Shown one piece after another: positions 8,288 to 14,630 of a stretch of DNA of 14,630 nucleotides. A program made the position numbers and the translations under genes. This DNA comes from Fidelibacterota bacterium. GTDB lineage: Bacteria; Marinisomatota; Marinisomatia; Marinisomatales; TCS55. Where the stretch lies: NCBI GenBank assembly GCA_004124535.1, contig SCKQ01000054.1:1-14630 (forward strand). The letters run 5' to 3'. How positions within the stretch are numbered: the first letter of the stretch is position 1; every line of letters begins with the position of its first letter. Under the pieces are notes generated by a model, which was not told where the DNA came from, did no database searches, and saw only the letters and a program-made list of their open reading frames with translations.

Positions 8288-9329
8288 TACTACCGAATAA
8301 TCTTGGATGCTCGGCAATCTGAGCCGCCGCTGCACGCCGGATCTTTCCTTGGGATACCAGCCTTTGTAAATCTTGGTCCAGGGTCTGCATTCCTTCCACA
8401 CCTCCAGCCTGCATCACAGAAGGAATTTGGTAAATGCGGTCTTCGCGAATGAGGTTTCGAATTGCCGTAGTTGCAATCATGATTTCCAGAGCGGGGATAC
8501 GACCTTTTTTATCCTTAGTCTGCAATAACTTTTGTGCAATTACTGCCTCTAGACTTTCAGACATCATGGAACGGATTTGGCCTTTTTGACTAGCAGGAAA
8601 TATATCGATGATACGGTCAACGGCCTTTACCGCGCTGGCTGTGTGCAGTGTTGACAGCACCAGGTGACCCGTTTCTGCAGCAGTAAGCGCCAGTGAAATA
8701 GTTTCCAAGTCACGCATTTCACCCACCAGGATGACGTCAGGGTCTTCCCGCAGCGCTGATCGAAGTGCATTAGCAAAACTATGGGTCGATGCGCCCAACT
8801 CACGCTGGTTAATCAGGCATTGATTTGAATGGTGAAAATACTCTACTGGATCTTCAATTGTGATGATATGACATTCACGATTCTGGTTCATGTAGTCCAC
8901 CATGGCAGCGAGTGTTGTACTTTTACCGGACCCGGTCGGCCCTGTTAACAGAATCAGTCCTCTATCAAGCATGGACATGCTTTCCAGAATAGGTGGGAGT
9001 GCCAATTCTTCAAATCCTTTTGGGATTTCAGGAATTGCGCGAAATACGGCAGCGAGACCGCGTATTTGTTGAAAAAAATTCACCCGGAATCTTCCTTTTC
9101 CATCTAAACGGGCACTGAAATCGATCTCCTTCCGATCCTGGAATTTCGCTATCTGATCATCACTCATCACTTGCGGTAAAATGGAATCCATATCCTCATC
9201 TGTTGTTGACGACATATTTAATGGTTTCATGATGCCATTAATCCGTACCATGGGAATGGAACCCGAACTCAAATGCAGATCAGAAGCCCCTGATTCAAGG
9301 GCATAAGTAAGTAGCTTATTTATTTCCAT
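8277..9329 (-). CDS. pilT: Type IV pilus retraction ATPase PilT
   Basis: Cytoplasmic hexameric AAA-like ATPase that drives pilus depolymerisation, giving twitching motility and surface force. All diagnostic elements are present in the 350 residues: the N-terminal GASDLHLSSG motif (14-23), Walker A GPTGSGKS (130-137), Asp box IEDPVEY (158-164), Walker B VILVGEMRD (199-207), His box STLHTASA (226-233) and the C-terminal AIRNLIRE motif (289-296) needed for retraction in studied PilT proteins. It differs from PilB, which is larger and lacks AIRNLIRE. The start overlaps the pilin stop by one base (TAATG). Placing pilT directly behind the pilin gene and in the same unit as pilMNOPQ is less common than a separate pilTU locus. 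Confidence 0.97.
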   Translation of the reverse strand: MEINKLLTYALESGASDLHLSSGSIPMVRINGIMKPLNMSSTTDEDMDSILPQVMSDDQIAKFQDRKEIDFSARLDGKGRFRVNFFQQIRGLAAVFRAIPEIPKGFEELALPPILESMSMLDRGLILLTGPTGSGKSTTLAAMVDYMNQNRECHIITIEDPVEYFHHSNQCLINQRELGASTHSFANALRSALREDPDVILVGEMRDLETISLALTAAETGHLVLSTLHTASAVKAVDRIIDIFPASQKGQIRSMMSESLEAVIAQKLLQTKDKKGRIPALEIMIATTAIRNLIREDRIYQIPSVMQAGGVEGMQTLDQDLQRLVSQGKIRRAAAAQIAEHPRLFGSNVL

Positions 9330-9748
9330 TAACTTTCTCTTTCGGTTGTACCGTATCCTCTGTAATCACCAGATTCTCGGTCAAATTCTACAACACGACC
9401 TTCGCCACCATCCATATCGCCAGTGCTGGTAGCTATAATTCTACCACCCTGGTCCGATAGCTGCAGCTCAAACACCCACTTGCGTTTGGTAGATCGATCT
9501 ACTTCAAGTTGTCCAGAATTTTCCAATTCCTCAACATCTGTTGGCCATTCACCATAGGTCTGGTAATACATCTTCGCAGCATTATCAATGTTTCCAATTA
9601 CACTTTTTGCTTCTGTAGCCCTTGCGCTTTCCACATATCGTAAATATGTCGGAACAGCTATAGCTGCCAGAATAGCCACGATGACCACCACAACCATAAT
9701 TTCGATCATGGTGAAGCCCGATTGTCTTTTTTCGCTAGTCTGTTTCAT
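9329..9748 (-). CDS. Major type IV pilin (PilA/PilE-like prepilin)
   Basis: Likely main fibre subunit: first gene of the cluster and the only one with its own clear leader region and strong ribosome site. From the ATG at 9748 it has 139 residues with a prepilin signal: leader MKQTSEKRQSG, cut after Gly11, mature N-terminus FTMIEIMVVVVIVAILAAIA with Glu at position 5. The mature protein is 128 residues and contains the helical segment AKMYYQTYGEWPTD. No cysteine is present, so there is no disulfide-bonded D-region of the PilA type; the small ectodomain resembles short GspG-like or geopilin-like subunits. The acidic, glycine-rich C-terminus ends in ERES. An in-frame ATG at 9763 adds five residues, but the GGAG box fits the later ATG. 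A GspG pseudopilin is the alternative; pilT favours a pilus. Confidence 0.85.
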   Translation of the reverse strand: MKQTSEKRQSGFTMIEIMVVVVIVAILAAIAVPTYLRYVESARATEAKSVIGNIDNAAKMYYQTYGEWPTDVEELENSGQLEVDRSTKRKWVFELQLSDQGGRIIATSTGDMDGGEGRVVEFDRESGDYRGYGTTERES

Positions 9749-9757
9749 GAATGATAT

Positions 9758-9761
9758 CTCC
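9758..9761 (-). promoter_or_regulatory. Ribosome binding site deciding the pilin start
   Basis: GGAG on the minus strand nine bases before the ATG at 9748. The alternative upstream ATG at 9763 overlaps this box (ATGGAG), so it could not use it. This favours the shorter prepilin leader. Confidence 0.65.
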
Positions 9762-9845
9762 ATACTGTTATTCAGTGAAATTGATTTTTACTGCCAAACC
9801 TTCTTTGGTAAATCAACAATTTTCAACACGAAAACTGGCCTTTTA

Positions 9846-9855
9846 ATTGTACAAT
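9846..9855. repeat. 10-base palindrome in the pilus leader
   Basis: ATTGTACAAT reads the same on both strands and lies about 100 bases before the pilin start. It could be an operator for a dimeric regulator or chance in AT-rich DNA; only one copy was seen here. Confidence 0.3.
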
Positions 9856-9925
9856 AAATTAGGAGCATGACTACCCTTTTCATATTAAACGGTTTATGGA
9901 AGACAGTTACTTACAGGAAAATGGG

Positions 9926-9941
9926 TGCTGTTTTTACAGCA
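9926..9941 (-). terminator. Possible weak hairpin terminator behind the oxidoreductase remnant
   Basis: On the minus strand TGCTGT-AAAA-ACAGCA forms a six-base stem with a four-base loop, 11 bases after the TAA at 9952. The following bases (CACCCATTTT...) include only a short, displaced T run, so intrinsic termination would be weak. It is the only candidate separating the transhydrogenase unit from the pilus operon. Confidence 0.3.
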
Positions 9942-9951
9942 ATTTAGTTGC

Positions 9952-10826
9952 TTAACCGTAGCTTTCACGCTTTATACGGGATTTGTCTATGCCAATTTCT
10001 GATAAATAACCCAATGTTGATTCCATAAATCGCGGATTTAGGGCCTCATTGTTCTCTTTGGCGAGCTTTTTTATCATTGACCGTATTAGCAGGCCCACAG
10101 ACATAAACCAGTGGATCATCAAGCTGTTTGACGGCTTTTTCAATGGTCAGCTTATCAATACGGCCTCCCTCTATTGTAGCATTAACTGATGATGGCTGGT
10201 TTTCCCAAGTTATAAAAAACTTAATATCTAATTGGTCAGGGAACTCTTTCTGTAGTTTGATCAGTTCTTCACCATAAATTGTATCTAACCATAGTTTTAT
10301 TACTGTACAAAAGTGTTTGTATCATTTCCGGATGATTACGCAAACCAAATTTCAAAATGCTCCAATTAGGTACGATACCGCTTCCTGCGGCAATGTGAAG
10401 AATAGAATTTGGGGTTTTACCTTCCTTGGGCAGCGTATACGGTCCTGTAAAGCCGGTAACTAGGATTTTTCGTCCTGTAGCTGTACGCTGGGCCAATATT
10501 GGTGATAGCAGAGGTGGATATTTTGTGTAGCCCGGCATATAGCGTTCTTCCTTAACTGTTATGGCTAAATAATGTTCATCAGGAGTGCTCGCCATGGAAT
10601 AGGCCCGCGGTGGTTCTTTCTTACCTTTTACGTCCTCTAGAAAAGCAATCCAGCGTCCCAGTGCTTCGAATTGATGGGGATCAATCGTCAAAAAATGACC
10701 AGAGAGGTAATCCATATGATCATTTCCCGTAAACAAGACCAGCGTCGTTGTATCATGTGTCTCTTGGATGACATCAGCAACCATCACCTCCAGTTCCATT
10801 ATCTTACTTCTGGATGGTTGCGTCAT
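9952..10826 (-). pseudogene. FAD/NAD(P)-binding oxidoreductase (ferredoxin-NADP reductase-like), broken by two +1 frameshifts
   Basis: The first frame (10826-10269, 185 residues) covers an FAD-binding domain with RAYSMAS (94-100) and the start of the NAD(P)-binding domain with HIAAGSGIVPN (143-153). It ends in YSNKT, an extra base near 10292, then a stop at 10269. Skipping that base restores WLDTIYGEELIKLQKEFPD, and the frame stays open through LVYVCGPA. A second extra base in an A6 run (10067-10072) breaks it again. Skipping that one gives EALNPRFMESTLGYLSEIG and the natural family end, SRIKRESYG, followed by TAA at 9952. The repaired protein is about 289 residues, normal for this flavoprotein family, with no other stops. 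It lies 68 bases behind pntB on the same strand. Recent decay and sequence errors are both possible. The start may be 10826 or the in-frame ATG at 10799. Confidence 0.8.
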
Positions 10827-10894
10827 CAGTTATGGGCGTGGATTTTGATTATGATTTTAAATTTTAGGTCCTTATGATAAAATTACTACTTGAA

Positions 10895-12268
10895 TTATTT
10901 CAGTTCGGATACCAGTTTTGATACTGTATCCTTGGCATCACCAAAAATCATAATGGTGTTATCCTTATAAAATAATTCATTCTCGATGCCGGCAAACCCA
11001 GGATTCATACTGCGTTTTAGCACGAATACGGTCTGACTCTTATCTACGTCGAGAATAGGCATACCGAAAATAGGACTATTAGTGTCATGCCGGGCAGCGG
11101 GATTAACCACATCATTTGCTCCAATCACCAAGGTTACATCCGTTTCCTCGAATTCAGGGTTAATTTGATCTAGGTCATACAGACTATCATAGGGCACATT
11201 TGCTTCCGCAAGTAAAACATTCATATGGCCCGGCATCCGACCAGCAACAGGATGAATTGCGTATTTTACTATAACACCCTTCCCTTCCAGTAATTCCTGC
11301 AGTTCATGAACCATGTATTGTGCTTGAGCTACAGCCAGACCGTAACCAGGCACAATTATAATCTGCTTGGCATTTTCAAAAATTACTACCGTGTCCCCTG
11401 GTTCATACGATTTTACTGTTTTCATCGGATCTTCTTCTAAGGGACTCGCCTCAGCATCATAGCCAACGCCGGCAAAAAGTACATTCCAGATCGTACGGTT
11501 CATTCCTTTGCACATGATATCGGTCAAAATGATACCACTGGCACCGACAAGAGATCCACTGATTATAAGGGCATCATTTTGAATCACAAAACCAGTGGAA
11601 CATGCTGCAAGTCCAGAAAAAGAATTCAGCATTGAGATCACGACGGGCATGTCGGCACCGCCGATTGGAATTACGAATAAAATCCCAAGTAATAGCGCTA
11701 TGACTATTATGGCCAATACAGCATTACTTGCCTGCGCAGGATCCAAAACAGCATAAACGGCCAATAAGACAACAACTCCAGTTAATAGGCCATTAAAACT
11801 ATGTTGGCCACTGAATTTTATTGGTGCACCACGCATAATGCCCTGGAGTTTCGAAAAGGCCACTAAACTACCAGAAAATGTTACGGCACCGATCAGCACA
11901 CTGAGCATTATTGTTGCTAGAGTAAAAACCAGCAATGGTTCACCCTTATAGAATTCCGCAGCAGCGACCAGCAATGATGCGCTGCCGCCAAACCCATTAA
12001 AAAGCGCAACCAGCTGCGGCATGGATGTCATTTCCACCCTCTTGGCCAATACTGCACCAATAGCACTGCCAATCACTATACCAATAAAGATTGTTTGAAA
12101 GTCAAGGATCTGGTTGTTTAATAATGTAGCGGTAACAGCTAATAGCATTCCAATAGCAGCCGTAGTGTTTCCTTTCGGAGCTGTTCGCGGATGCGAAAGT
12201 TGTCGCAGGCCCAGGATGAAAAGAACGGCTGAGAACAGATAAATAATGGGTATAAAAATATCCTGCAC
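10895..12268 (-). CDS. pntB: NAD(P) transhydrogenase beta subunit PntB
   Basis: Membrane and NADP(H)-binding subunit of the proton-translocating transhydrogenase, which passes hydride from NADH to NADP+ using proton influx. The 457 residues have about nine membrane helices (1-270), including the family segment MTSMPQLVALFNGFGG (80-95). The cytoplasmic NADP-binding domain III (290-457) carries PGYGLAVAQAQ (307-317), HPVAGRMPGHMNVLLAEA (339-356), GANDVVNPAA (383-392) and KRSMNPGFAGIENELFY (418-434). The start is a GTG seven bases after the alpha-2 stop, chosen because the first membrane helix then matches family length; its ribosome site is poor, so coupling is likely. The position of E. coli beta-His91 appears to be Asn91 here. 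Confidence 0.96.
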   Translation of the reverse strand: MQDIFIPIIYLFSAVLFILGLRQLSHPRTAPKGNTTAAIGMLLAVTATLLNNQILDFQTIFIGIVIGSAIGAVLAKRVEMTSMPQLVALFNGFGGSASLLVAAAEFYKGEPLLVFTLATIMLSVLIGAVTFSGSLVAFSKLQGIMRGAPIKFSGQHSFNGLLTGVVVLLAVYAVLDPAQASNAVLAIIVIALLLGILFVIPIGGADMPVVISMLNSFSGLAACSTGFVIQNDALIISGSLVGASGIILTDIMCKGMNRTIWNVLFAGVGYDAEASPLEEDPMKTVKSYEPGDTVVIFENAKQIIIVPGYGLAVAQAQYMVHELQELLEGKGVIVKYAIHPVAGRMPGHMNVLLAEANVPYDSLYDLDQINPEFEETDVTLVIGANDVVNPAARHDTNSPIFGMPILDVDKSQTVFVLKRSMNPGFAGIENELFYKDNTIMIFGDAKDTVSKLVSELK

Positions 12269-12275
12269 GATTATC

Positions 12276-12554
12276 TTATTTTTTGAACATTTTTAGCATA
12301 CGGCCCGTAACCATAAAGCCGCCGACCACATTGATCATGGCCAGTATAATTGCGATCAGACCAAGAGTGCCGCTTAATGTCCCCGGCAATGACCCTGCAG
12401 CCAGCAAGGCTCCTACAATCGTGATCCCGGATATCGCATTTGAGCCGGACATGAGGGGCGTATGGAGTGTTGGGGGAATTTTAGAGATAACTTCAAATCC
12501 CACAAATACAGCTAGAACAAACACATAAATTTCAACTAATAATTGCGCATTCAT
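12276..12554 (-). CDS. pntAB: NAD(P) transhydrogenase alpha-2 membrane subunit
   Basis: Small membrane subunit that in E. coli is the C-terminal part of PntA; here it is separate, as in Rhodospirillum- and Thermus-type three-subunit enzymes. The 92 residues have three membrane helices (about 4-22, 41-55 and 61-84) and the highly conserved KIPPTLHTPLMSGSNAISG segment (25-43). The histidine in it (His31) is a candidate for the proton path. The start overlaps the alpha-1 stop in an ATGA. Confidence 0.95.
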   Translation of the reverse strand: MNAQLLVEIYVFVLAVFVGFEVISKIPPTLHTPLMSGSNAISGITIVGALLAAGSLPGTLSGTLGLIAIILAMINVVGGFMVTGRMLKMFKK

Positions 12555-13717
12555 GATTTTTCCTCCTCTTCACGATCCAAAAGGTCAATCACATGCTGGT
12601 TCATTATCTTCCCTTCGTGGGTCAGCATTGTGCCGGCAATCACTTCATCATTTGGATCGATATTCAGTTCCCCTTCATTCAGCATTTCACCTAATAGAGC
12701 AGCAACATTGCGACTGAACATTTCACTGGTGTGGTAGGATAAACTCGATGGCAGATCAAGCGGAGCAAGTATTTTCACACCATGGCGTTCAACATTCTTA
12801 CCCGGCACTGTAAGCTCACAATTACCACCTTGCTCAGCAGCAAGGTCAACAATCACAGATCCATGGCGCATAGACTGTAACATTTCTTCTGTAATGAGCA
12901 GAGGGGCTCTTTTCCCAAATATTTGTGCTGTGGTTATGACCGCATCCGTATCAGGTAGGTGTTCGCCAATTATAGCATGTTCATGCCGGTAGAAATCTTC
13001 CGTCATTTCTTCCGCGTAACCACCGGCCGTTTCCGCATCTTGGCTTGTTTCCAGAGAAACAAATTCAGCCCCCAGACTCTCTACCTGCTCTTTAACGATT
13101 GGTCGCGTGTCAAACGCTTTTACCCGCGCGCCCAGACGCTTTGCAGTAGCAATGGCCTGTAATCCAGCCACACCAGCACCGATGACAAGTACTTTGGCCG
13201 GTAAGATGGTACCTGCAGCCGTCATCATTAAGGGAAAAAACTTATTCAATCTGCTAGCAGCTAATAATACTGCCTTATACCCTGCTGCCGAATTCATGGC
13301 GCTAAGCGCATCCATTCGTTGGGCCCGGGAAATACGTGGCACAAGTTCCATGGAAAATGTAGTCAGCTCTCGCTCAGCCAACGATTGAATATTATGAATG
13401 TATTTAAAGGGACTCATAAAGCCAATAATCACGGAACCTTTAGCCAATGGATCCACAAGTTCAAGCATACCATCCTGCAAGCAAACAACCTGTACTTTGA
13501 GGAAAATATGCCCTTCTTTCAATAATTCATCATAATCTGCGACAATGGCCGCACCCGCAGCTTCGTAGTCCTTTGGCCTGAAACCAGCTTCAATACCTGT
13601 ACCTTCTTGAATGAGTATTGTAATTCCTTGCTTGGCCAGACGTTTAACGCTTTCTGGCACCAAGGCTACCCTTTTTTCGTCTGCTACAGTTTCTTTGAGT
13701 ACACTAATGGTCAGCAT
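12551..13717 (-). CDS. pntA: NAD(P) transhydrogenase alpha-1 (NAD-binding) subunit
   Basis: Soluble NAD(H)-binding domain I of the transhydrogenase, 388 residues. It has the alanine dehydrogenase/PntA fold. The N-terminal part holds KETVADEKRVALVPESV (8-24). The RQD-loop region PRISRAQRMDALSA (127-140) has Arg128, Gln133 and Asp136 at the positions equivalent to R. rubrum Arg127, Gln132 and Asp135. The Rossmann loop VIGAGVAGLQAIATAKRLGA (178-197) is followed by the acidic residue of AFDTRP (201-206). The protein ends at a glutamate-rich tail without membrane helices, which makes this the split form. An AAGG element lies before the ATG. It is the first gene of the transhydrogenase operon. Confidence 0.96.
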   Translation of the reverse strand: MLTISVLKETVADEKRVALVPESVKRLAKQGITILIQEGTGIEAGFRPKDYEAAGAAIVADYDELLKEGHIFLKVQVVCLQDGMLELVDPLAKGSVIIGFMSPFKYIHNIQSLAERELTTFSMELVPRISRAQRMDALSAMNSAAGYKAVLLAASRLNKFFPLMMTAAGTILPAKVLVIGAGVAGLQAIATAKRLGARVKAFDTRPIVKEQVESLGAEFVSLETSQDAETAGGYAEEMTEDFYRHEHAIIGEHLPDTDAVITTAQIFGKRAPLLITEEMLQSMRHGSVIVDLAAEQGGNCELTVPGKNVERHGVKILAPLDLPSSLSYHTSEMFSRNVAALLGEMLNEGELNIDPNDEVIAGTMLTHEGKIMNQHVIDLLDREEEEKS

Positions 13718-13746
13718 GATTGCCTTTATTGAAAAATATCAGGGCG

Positions 13747-13775
13747 CAAAATTACAATACAATTTTGGTATACAA
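13747..13775 (-). promoter_or_regulatory. Candidate Bacteroidetes/FCB-type promoter for the pnt operon
   Basis: On the minus strand TTG (13775-13773) is followed, after 18 bases, by TAATTTTG (13754-13747), matching the TTG...TAnnTTTG (-33/-7) pattern known for the primary sigma factor of Bacteroidetes. It ends 29 bases before the pntA start. Short motifs of this kind occur by chance in AT-rich DNA. Confidence 0.4.
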
Positions 13776-13894
13776 CTATCAATTGATTGAGCATAATTGC
13801 TGTTTTGTGATGACTAATTATTAAGTTTAAATTACTAGCTGTGAAGCCCATTGAATTATCACTCTGTTTTGTATTATTGCTATCAATAGTCCAT

Positions 13895-13898
13895 GGAG
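13895..13898 (+). promoter_or_regulatory. Ribosome binding site deciding the msrA start
   Basis: GGAG eight bases before the ATG at 13907. A GTG at 13841 opens the same frame 22 codons earlier but has no Shine-Dalgarno, so the ATG is preferred. Confidence 0.7.
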
Positions 13899-13906
13899 AA
13901 AAAACA

Positions 13907-14428
13907 ATGAAAGAATCAGAAAAAGCTACCTTTGGTGCCGGTTGTTTTTGGTGCGTAGAAGCAGTGTTTCAGCGTTTGGAAGGCGTGAAAGACGTTGTGC
14001 CTGGTTATTGTGGCGGTGATAAAGATAATCCCACCTATAAAGATGTTTGCACGGGCATGACCGGACATGCCGAAGTGGCTCAAATAACGTTTGATCCCGC
14101 AACCATTTCCTTTGATGAACTCCTCACCATGTTCTGGCAGTCACACGATCCCACAACCCGCAACCGTCAGGGCAATGATGTCGGCACGCAATATCGATCG
14201 GCTATTTTCTACCATACTGAGGAGCAACAGTCCGCAGCGGAAAGATCCATGGAAAAATTTGACAATTCGGGAGCATACTCAAATCCCATTGTGACGGAAA
14301 TTACTACCCTGGATCAATTCTGGCCAGCCGAAGATTACCATAACAATTACTACGATAATAACCCGAACCAACCCTACTGCAGGATCGTAATCAAACCAAA
14401 GCTGGATAAATTATTTATGGATAAATGA
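13907..14428 (+). CDS. msrA: Peptide-methionine (S)-S-oxide reductase MsrA
   Basis: Cytoplasmic repair enzyme that reduces the S-form of methionine sulfoxide, free or in proteins. From the ATG at 13907 it has 173 residues. The catalytic motif GAGCFWCVEAVF is at 11-22, followed by GYCGG (34-38), the GHAEVAQITFDP segment, the DPTTRNRQGNDVGTQYRSAIFYH segment that lines the substrate pocket, and a C-terminal QPYC cysteine likely to act as the resolving residue. An upstream GTG in frame (13841) would add a hydrophobic, signal-like leader (SLCFVLLLSIVHG), so an exported form cannot be excluded; the strong GGAG box argues for the shorter cytoplasmic form. It is the only plus-strand gene here and stops one base from the convergent serC stop. 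Confidence 0.95.
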   Translation: MKESEKATFGAGCFWCVEAVFQRLEGVKDVVPGYCGGDKDNPTYKDVCTGMTGHAEVAQITFDPATISFDELLTMFWQSHDPTTRNRQGNDVGTQYRSAIFYHTEEQQSAAERSMEKFDNSGAYSNPIVTEITTLDQFWPAEDYHNNYYDNNPNQPYCRIVIKPKLDKLFMDK

Positions 14429-14429
14429 T

Positions 14430-14630
14430 TCAGCTGTGCTGGGATTCATATTCCCGCATGGCGGCAACCAGCGCATCCACACCCGCTTCGGGCATGGCAT
14501 TATAGATCGAAGCCCGGAATCCACCAACAGACCTGTGCCCTTTTAAAGTCATAAGACCATGCTTAGTACAGAAATCAAGGAATTCTTTTTCATCCCCATC
14601 TTCTGCGAAAACAAAGGGAACATTCATTAG
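14430..14630 (-). CDS. serC: Phosphoserine aminotransferase SerC, C-terminal fragment
   Basis: PLP-dependent enzyme of serine (and pyridoxal phosphate) biosynthesis, converting 3-phosphohydroxypyruvate to phosphoserine with glutamate. Only the last 66 residues are in the window; the frame is open to the right edge (the codon before the Met at 14627 is CTA). The C-terminal SerC signature is clear: MNVPFVF at the start, then GLMTLKGHRSVGGFRASIYN, then AMPEAGVDALVAAMREYE. It is truncated only by the window border, with no sign of damage. Confidence 0.93.
   Translation of the reverse strand, partial: LMNVPFVFAEDGDEKEFLDFCTKHGLMTLKGHRSVGGFRASIYNAMPEAGVDALVAAMREYESQHS

Larger units (their letters stand above)
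9749..9951 (-). promoter_or_regulatory. Leader region of the type IV pilus operon
   Basis: Non-coding stretch of 203 bases between the oxidoreductase remnant and the pilin gene, the only sizeable gap upstream of the pilus genes, so the operon promoter should lie here. It contains a perfect 10-base palindrome ATTGTACAAT (9846-9855), a 5-base inverted repeat CCAAA/TTTGG (9794-9808) in the probable 5' untranslated region, and AT-rich tracts. I could not identify a convincing -10/-35 or -7/-33 pair, nor a sigma-54 site. Confidence 0.45.
13718..13906. promoter_or_regulatory. Divergent promoter region between pntA and msrA
   Basis: 189 non-coding, AT-rich bases between two genes facing away from each other, so both promoters must lie here. 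It contains the palindrome ATCAATTGAT (13778-13787) in the middle and a candidate FCB-type promoter toward pntA (separate entry). For msrA no convincing promoter was found; TAAGTTTA near 13823 is only a partial match. Confidence 0.6.

Noticed and set aside
8288..8401. Upstream extension of the PilV-like gene
   Set aside because: It would add 38 residues before a prepilin signal and lies inside the conserved C-terminal half of pilT; a leader of 51 residues is implausible.
9780..9810. Sigma-54 promoter before the pilin (TTTGGCAG on the minus strand)
   Set aside because: The GG element lacks the partner TTGC at the right distance; the following bases are an A-rich run.
9952..10143. Independent 63-codon gene on the minus strand
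   Set aside because: Its last 40 residues are the natural C-terminus of the frameshifted oxidoreductase; its first part is an out-of-frame reading of the same gene.
13841..13906. Signal peptide-bearing long form of MsrA starting at GTG 13841
   Set aside because: The GTG has no Shine-Dalgarno, while the ATG at 13907 has GGAG at ideal spacing; kept only as an alternative in the msrA entry.
1..14630. CRISPR arrays, insertion sequences, tRNA or rRNA genes
   Set aside because: No spaced direct repeats, transposase motifs, terminal inverted repeats or RNA-gene landmarks were seen on reading through the window.

Overview
The window is almost entirely coding, moderately AT-rich bacterial DNA from a diderm. 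The outer-membrane secretin, the lipobox signal and the type IV pilus alignment proteins show the diderm envelope. The organism is most likely a member of the FCB superphylum, possibly Neomarinimicrobiota/SAR406. That is inferred from the gene style (a PilX-like protein with a very large ectodomain, an Ig-like lipoprotein after the secretin) and from a candidate promoter of the TTG-N18-TAnnTTTG type. It is not proven by any marker here.

Layout, right to left because nearly everything is on the minus strand. (1) 14430-14630: the C-terminal end of a phosphoserine aminotransferase (serC), cut by the window edge. It converges with msrA (13907-14428, plus strand) with a single base between the stop codons. 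(2) 13718-13906: a divergent promoter region. (3) 13717-10895: a three-subunit proton-translocating NAD(P) transhydrogenase (alpha-1, alpha-2, beta). (4) 10826-9952: an FAD/NAD(P)-binding oxidoreductase, broken by two +1 frameshifts but otherwise readable to its natural C-terminus. (5) 9951-9749: a leader region holding a small hairpin and a palindrome. (6) 9748 to the left edge: one uninterrupted type IV pilus transcription unit. Its order is major pilin, PilT retraction ATPase, two minor pilins with classic prepilin signals, a 697-residue PilX/GspK-like protein, PilM, PilN, PilO, a PilP/GspC-like protein, the PilQ secretin, and a lipoprotein with Ig-like repeats that runs off the window. Every junction overlaps by 1-11 bases, except a 1-base gap before pilQ.

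How the parts work together. The pilus cluster supplies the fibre (major and minor pilins), the probable tip (large PilX-like protein), the inner-membrane alignment platform (PilM-N-O-P), the outer-membrane gate (PilQ) and the retraction motor (PilT). The assembly ATPase (PilB), platform protein (PilC) and prepilin peptidase (PilD) are not in the window and must be elsewhere. The transhydrogenase makes NADPH from NADH using the proton gradient, and the adjoining flavin oxidoreductase would be a natural NAD(P)H-handling partner if intact. MsrA repairs oxidised methionine.

The least conventional parts are the large PilX-like ectodomain protein, the Ig-repeat lipoprotein translationally coupled to the secretin, and the doubly frameshifted oxidoreductase. 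No CRISPR array, insertion sequence, tRNA or rRNA was seen.
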